Source of the DNA: CAZMYM01 sp964620325
GTDB taxonomy: Bacteria; Bipolaricaulota; Bipolaricaulia; UBA7950; UBA9294
NCBI GenBank assembly: GCA_964620325.1
Contig: CAZUIM010000028.1
Coordinates: 1 to 14,635, forward strand
Reading direction: 5' to 3'
Length of the DNA: 14,635 nucleotides
The notes below the pieces were generated by a model that saw nothing but the letters and a program-made list of their open reading frames with translations, was not told the origin of the DNA and made no database searches. Numbering within the stretch: the first letter of the stretch is position 1; each line of letters begins with the position of its first letter. This document shows positions 12,688 through 14,635 of the stretch, in pieces. Both the position numbers and the translations under genes were made by a program.

Positions 12688-14466
12688 GTGAAAGCTCTAC
12701 GGTCGGTCTTCGGCCGCGTCAAGCGCTACAAACTCCCGCTCGTACTGACGATGCTCAGTATGCTGGCCCTCGTTGGCATCCAGCTCGTCGCTCCCTGGCT
12801 CGTTCGGACGATGATCGCCGCCGTCACCGCCCCGGAGGCGGGCGCCGAGGCGCTCGCCCTGGTCGCCCGACTCGCCCTGATGGCCCTCGCCGTCTACGTG
12901 ATCCGCGCGGTGATGCAGTTCGTGCGAAGCTACTCAGCGCACGTCGCCGGCTGGCACGTGGTCGCCGACGTCCGCAACGAGGTCTACTGCCACCTGCAAC
13001 GCCTGTCCCTCCGCTTCTACGAGGACAAGCAGACCGGACAACTGATGTCGCGCACGGTCAACGACTCCGACCTGCTCGAGCAACTGGTCGCCCACGCGAT
13101 CCCCGATGTGATGGTCAACGTCCTGATGCTGATCGGCGTCACCGCGGTGCTGATGAGCATGAGCTGGCAGCTCGCCCTCCTCTCGATGATCCCGATCCCG
13201 TTCATCGTCTTGGCGATGCGCGGATTCGCGCGCTACGTGCGGCCGGCGTTCCGCCAGCGGCAGGTCGAACTTGGGGAGCTGAACGCGGCCTTGAACGACA
13301 ACCTCTCCGGGATCCGCGAGATCCAGGCGTTCACCCGCGAGGAGAACGAGGCGGAGCGCATCTGGAGCAGGATTGCCCGCTATCGCGACTCGCTTCTGCG
13401 GGCGCTGCGGCTGATGGCCGTCTTCCACCCGGCGGTCGAGTTCACCGCCGCCCTCGGAACGATCGTCCTGATCTACTTCGGCGGGCGACTCGTGTTGGAA
13501 CAATCGCTCCCCGTCGCCGATCTCGTCGCCTACTTCCTCTACCTCGAACTCCTCTATCAGCCGGTCCGGGCGCTCTCCAACGTTTGGGAGAGCATCCAGC
13601 AGGCGCTCGCCGGAGCCGACCGGATCGCCGAGCTACTTGAGCAAGAACCCGACGTCGCCGAGCGGGAGGACGCTGTCGAGTTCCCCGATCGGGCCGCCGG
13701 CGCAATCCGGTTCGAGAATGTCAGCTTCCGGTACAGCCTCGGAGAGATGGTGCTGCAGGACGTGAATCTGCACATCGAGCCCGGTTCGGTCGTCGCGCTG
13801 GTCGGCCCGACCGGCGTCGGGAAGACGACGCTGTCGATGTTGATCCCTCGCTTCTACGACGTGACCGAAGGGAGAATCACGCTCGATGGCCACGACCTCC
13901 GCGACGTGACGCTCGAAAGCCTCCGGCGACAGATCAGCATCGTTCTGCAGGAGGTCTTCCTCTTCCACGGAACGGTGCGCGAGAACATCCTGTTCGGGCG
14001 ACCTGGAGCCGACGACCGCCAGATGATCGAAGCGGCGAAGATCGCCAACGCGCACGAGTTCATCTCGCAACTCCCCGACGGATACGAGACGCTGATCGGC
14101 GAACGCGGAGTCAAGCTCTCCGGTGGTCAGCGTCAACGCCTGGCGATCGCCCGGGCCGTCCTCCGTGATGCGCCGATCCTGATCCTCGACGAGGCCACGT
14201 CGTCGGTCGATGCGGAGACCGAACTGCTGATTCAGCAGGCCCTCGAGCGACTGATGGCCGGCCGGACGACGGTCGTGATCGCCCACCGCCTGTCGACGAT
14301 TCGAAGCGCCGACAAGATCGTCGTCCTCCAAGAGGGCCGGATCGTCGAGGAAGGAACCCACGATCAACTGATGGCCGTCGGCGGCCTCTACCGCTACCTC
14401 AACCAGGTCCAGTCCCAAGAGGAGCCGCGGCAGGGCACGCCGCTCCGCAAAGAATCGACCGGTTGA
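12688..14466 (+). CDS. ABC exporter half-transporter (MsbA/LmrA-like)
   Basis: This 592-residue protein fuses an exporter-type transmembrane domain (residues about 15-310, six predicted helices) to an ATPase domain (about 340-575), the usual layout of homodimeric exporters of lipids or drugs. The ATPase motifs are complete: Walker A GPTGVGKTT (373-381, K379), Q-loop Q421, signature LSGGQ (477-481), Walker B ILILD (497-501) with catalytic E502, and H-loop H533. The coupling region includes FYEDKQTGQLMSRTVNDSD. The start is GTG 12688, with GGAG ten bases upstream; an earlier GTG at 12679 meets a stop at once. Only one half-transporter gene lies in the window, so it is either a homodimer or its partner is elsewhere. 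The substrate cannot be inferred from sequence. Confidence 0.95.
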   Translation: MKALRSVFGRVKRYKLPLVLTMLSMLALVGIQLVAPWLVRTMIAAVTAPEAGAEALALVARLALMALAVYVIRAVMQFVRSYSAHVAGWHVVADVRNEVYCHLQRLSLRFYEDKQTGQLMSRTVNDSDLLEQLVAHAIPDVMVNVLMLIGVTAVLMSMSWQLALLSMIPIPFIVLAMRGFARYVRPAFRQRQVELGELNAALNDNLSGIREIQAFTREENEAERIWSRIARYRDSLLRALRLMAVFHPAVEFTAALGTIVLIYFGGRLVLEQSLPVADLVAYFLYLELLYQPVRALSNVWESIQQALAGADRIAELLEQEPDVAEREDAVEFPDRAAGAIRFENVSFRYSLGEMVLQDVNLHIEPGSVVALVGPTGVGKTTLSMLIPRFYDVTEGRITLDGHDLRDVTLESLRRQISIVLQEVFLFHGTVRENILFGRPGADDRQMIEAAKIANAHEFISQLPDGYETLIGERGVKLSGGQRQRLAIARAVLRDAPILILDEATSSVDAETELLIQQALERLMAGRTTVVIAHRLSTIRSADKIVVLQEGRIVEEGTHDQLMAVGGLYRYLNQVQSQEEPRQGTPLRKESTG

Positions 14467-14513
14467 TTCGACTGATCGAGCGGACCGGATCGCTCCGCGT
14501 CGACACAAGACCG

Positions 14514-14536
14514 CCGGCGTTGCCGTCGCACGCCGG
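14514..14536. terminator. Hairpin downstream of the ABC exporter
   Basis: CCGGCGT (14514-14520) pairs with ACGCCGG (14530-14536) around a nine-base loop, 47 bases after the exporter stop codon. No T-run follows, so a terminator role is only likely from position. Confidence 0.35.
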
Positions 14537-14590
14537 TTCGCGGAGAATCCTCGTCGCCAGCCGAGGGGAAGGAGCCTGAGGAGTAAAGAA

Positions 14591-14610
14591 CCCCGCAGCA
14601 AGCTGCGGGG
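14591..14610. repeat. G/C hairpin repeat, right copy
   Basis: CCCCGCAG and CTGCGGGG form a perfect 8-bp stem around a CAAG tetraloop, in the same orientation as the element at 12-31. The two share 18 of 20 bases, and the two differences are the partners of one base pair. On the minus strand the stem is followed by TTCTTT, which could aid termination in that direction. It is probably a member of a dispersed repeat family. Confidence 0.6.
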
Positions 14611-14635
14611 CATTGAAAGGCAACACCCTACAGGT

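Noticed and set aside
13633..14613. Long minus-strand open frame under the ABC exporter ATPase domain
   Set aside because: The plus strand carries all ATPase motifs; the antisense product is low-complexity with no recognisable pattern.
1..14635. CRISPR array, tRNA/rRNA gene, integrase or phage gene
   Set aside because: No regularly spaced repeats, cloverleaf, rRNA-like sequence or recognisable mobility protein was found on either strand.

Overview
This is a GC-rich bacterial chromosomal segment with dense, mostly minus-strand genes, frequent GTG/TTG starts and short or overlapping gene junctions. No rRNA, tRNA, CRISPR array, transposase or phage gene is visible. Most products are housekeeping, envelope or exported proteins. 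The mix (DOMON protein, leucine-rich-repeat protein, lipoprotein of a type I associate with Chloroflexota-like genomes, B3/4 protein, free methionine sulfoxide reductase) suggests an uncultured thermophile-like lineage such as Bipolaricaulota or Chloroflexota. That is an impression only; nothing here fixes the taxonomy.

Layout. 1-95: a G/C hairpin repeat and no gene. 96-1303 (minus): a PflX-like radical SAM protein and acylphosphatase. 1426-1578 (plus): a 50-residue acidic coiled-coil microprotein with its own promoter. 1579-1895: a convergent gap with a strong hairpin and a 14-bp palindrome. 1896-3555 (minus): a lipoprotein, a B3/4-domain protein and a free methionine-(R)-sulfoxide reductase; the B3/4 gene is split by a frameshift at a nine-base G/C homopolymer. 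3724-4653 (plus): a nucleoside hydrolase. 4670-5904 (minus): a membrane protein and LemA, coupled by an ATGA overlap. 6166-6816 (plus): an exported beta-rich protein. 6837-7109 (minus): a small membrane protein. 7438-9492 (minus): an exported 16-repeat LRR protein and a membrane-anchored DOMON (probable heme b) protein. 9663-10918 (minus): an ATGA-coupled pair of unknown function, the second exported and C-terminally anchored. 11043-11651 (minus): a cysteine-rich secreted protein. 11877-12395 (plus): a PfpI/DJ-1 protein. 12688-14466 (plus): an ABC exporter half-transporter. The last 170 bases carry a second copy of the hairpin seen at the left end.

How the genes may work together. Several products point to damage repair and envelope upkeep: fRMsr reduces free methionine sulfoxide, B3/4 proteins resemble the editing domain of phenylalanyl-tRNA synthetase, and PfpI/DJ-1 proteins are protease- or deglycase-like. 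The 7438-11651 stretch is largely exported proteins of unknown role and is the least characterised part. The most checkable oddities are the homopolymer frameshift, the two end hairpins that differ by one compensatory base pair, the perfect heptad register of the microprotein, and the coupled unknown pair at 9663-10918.
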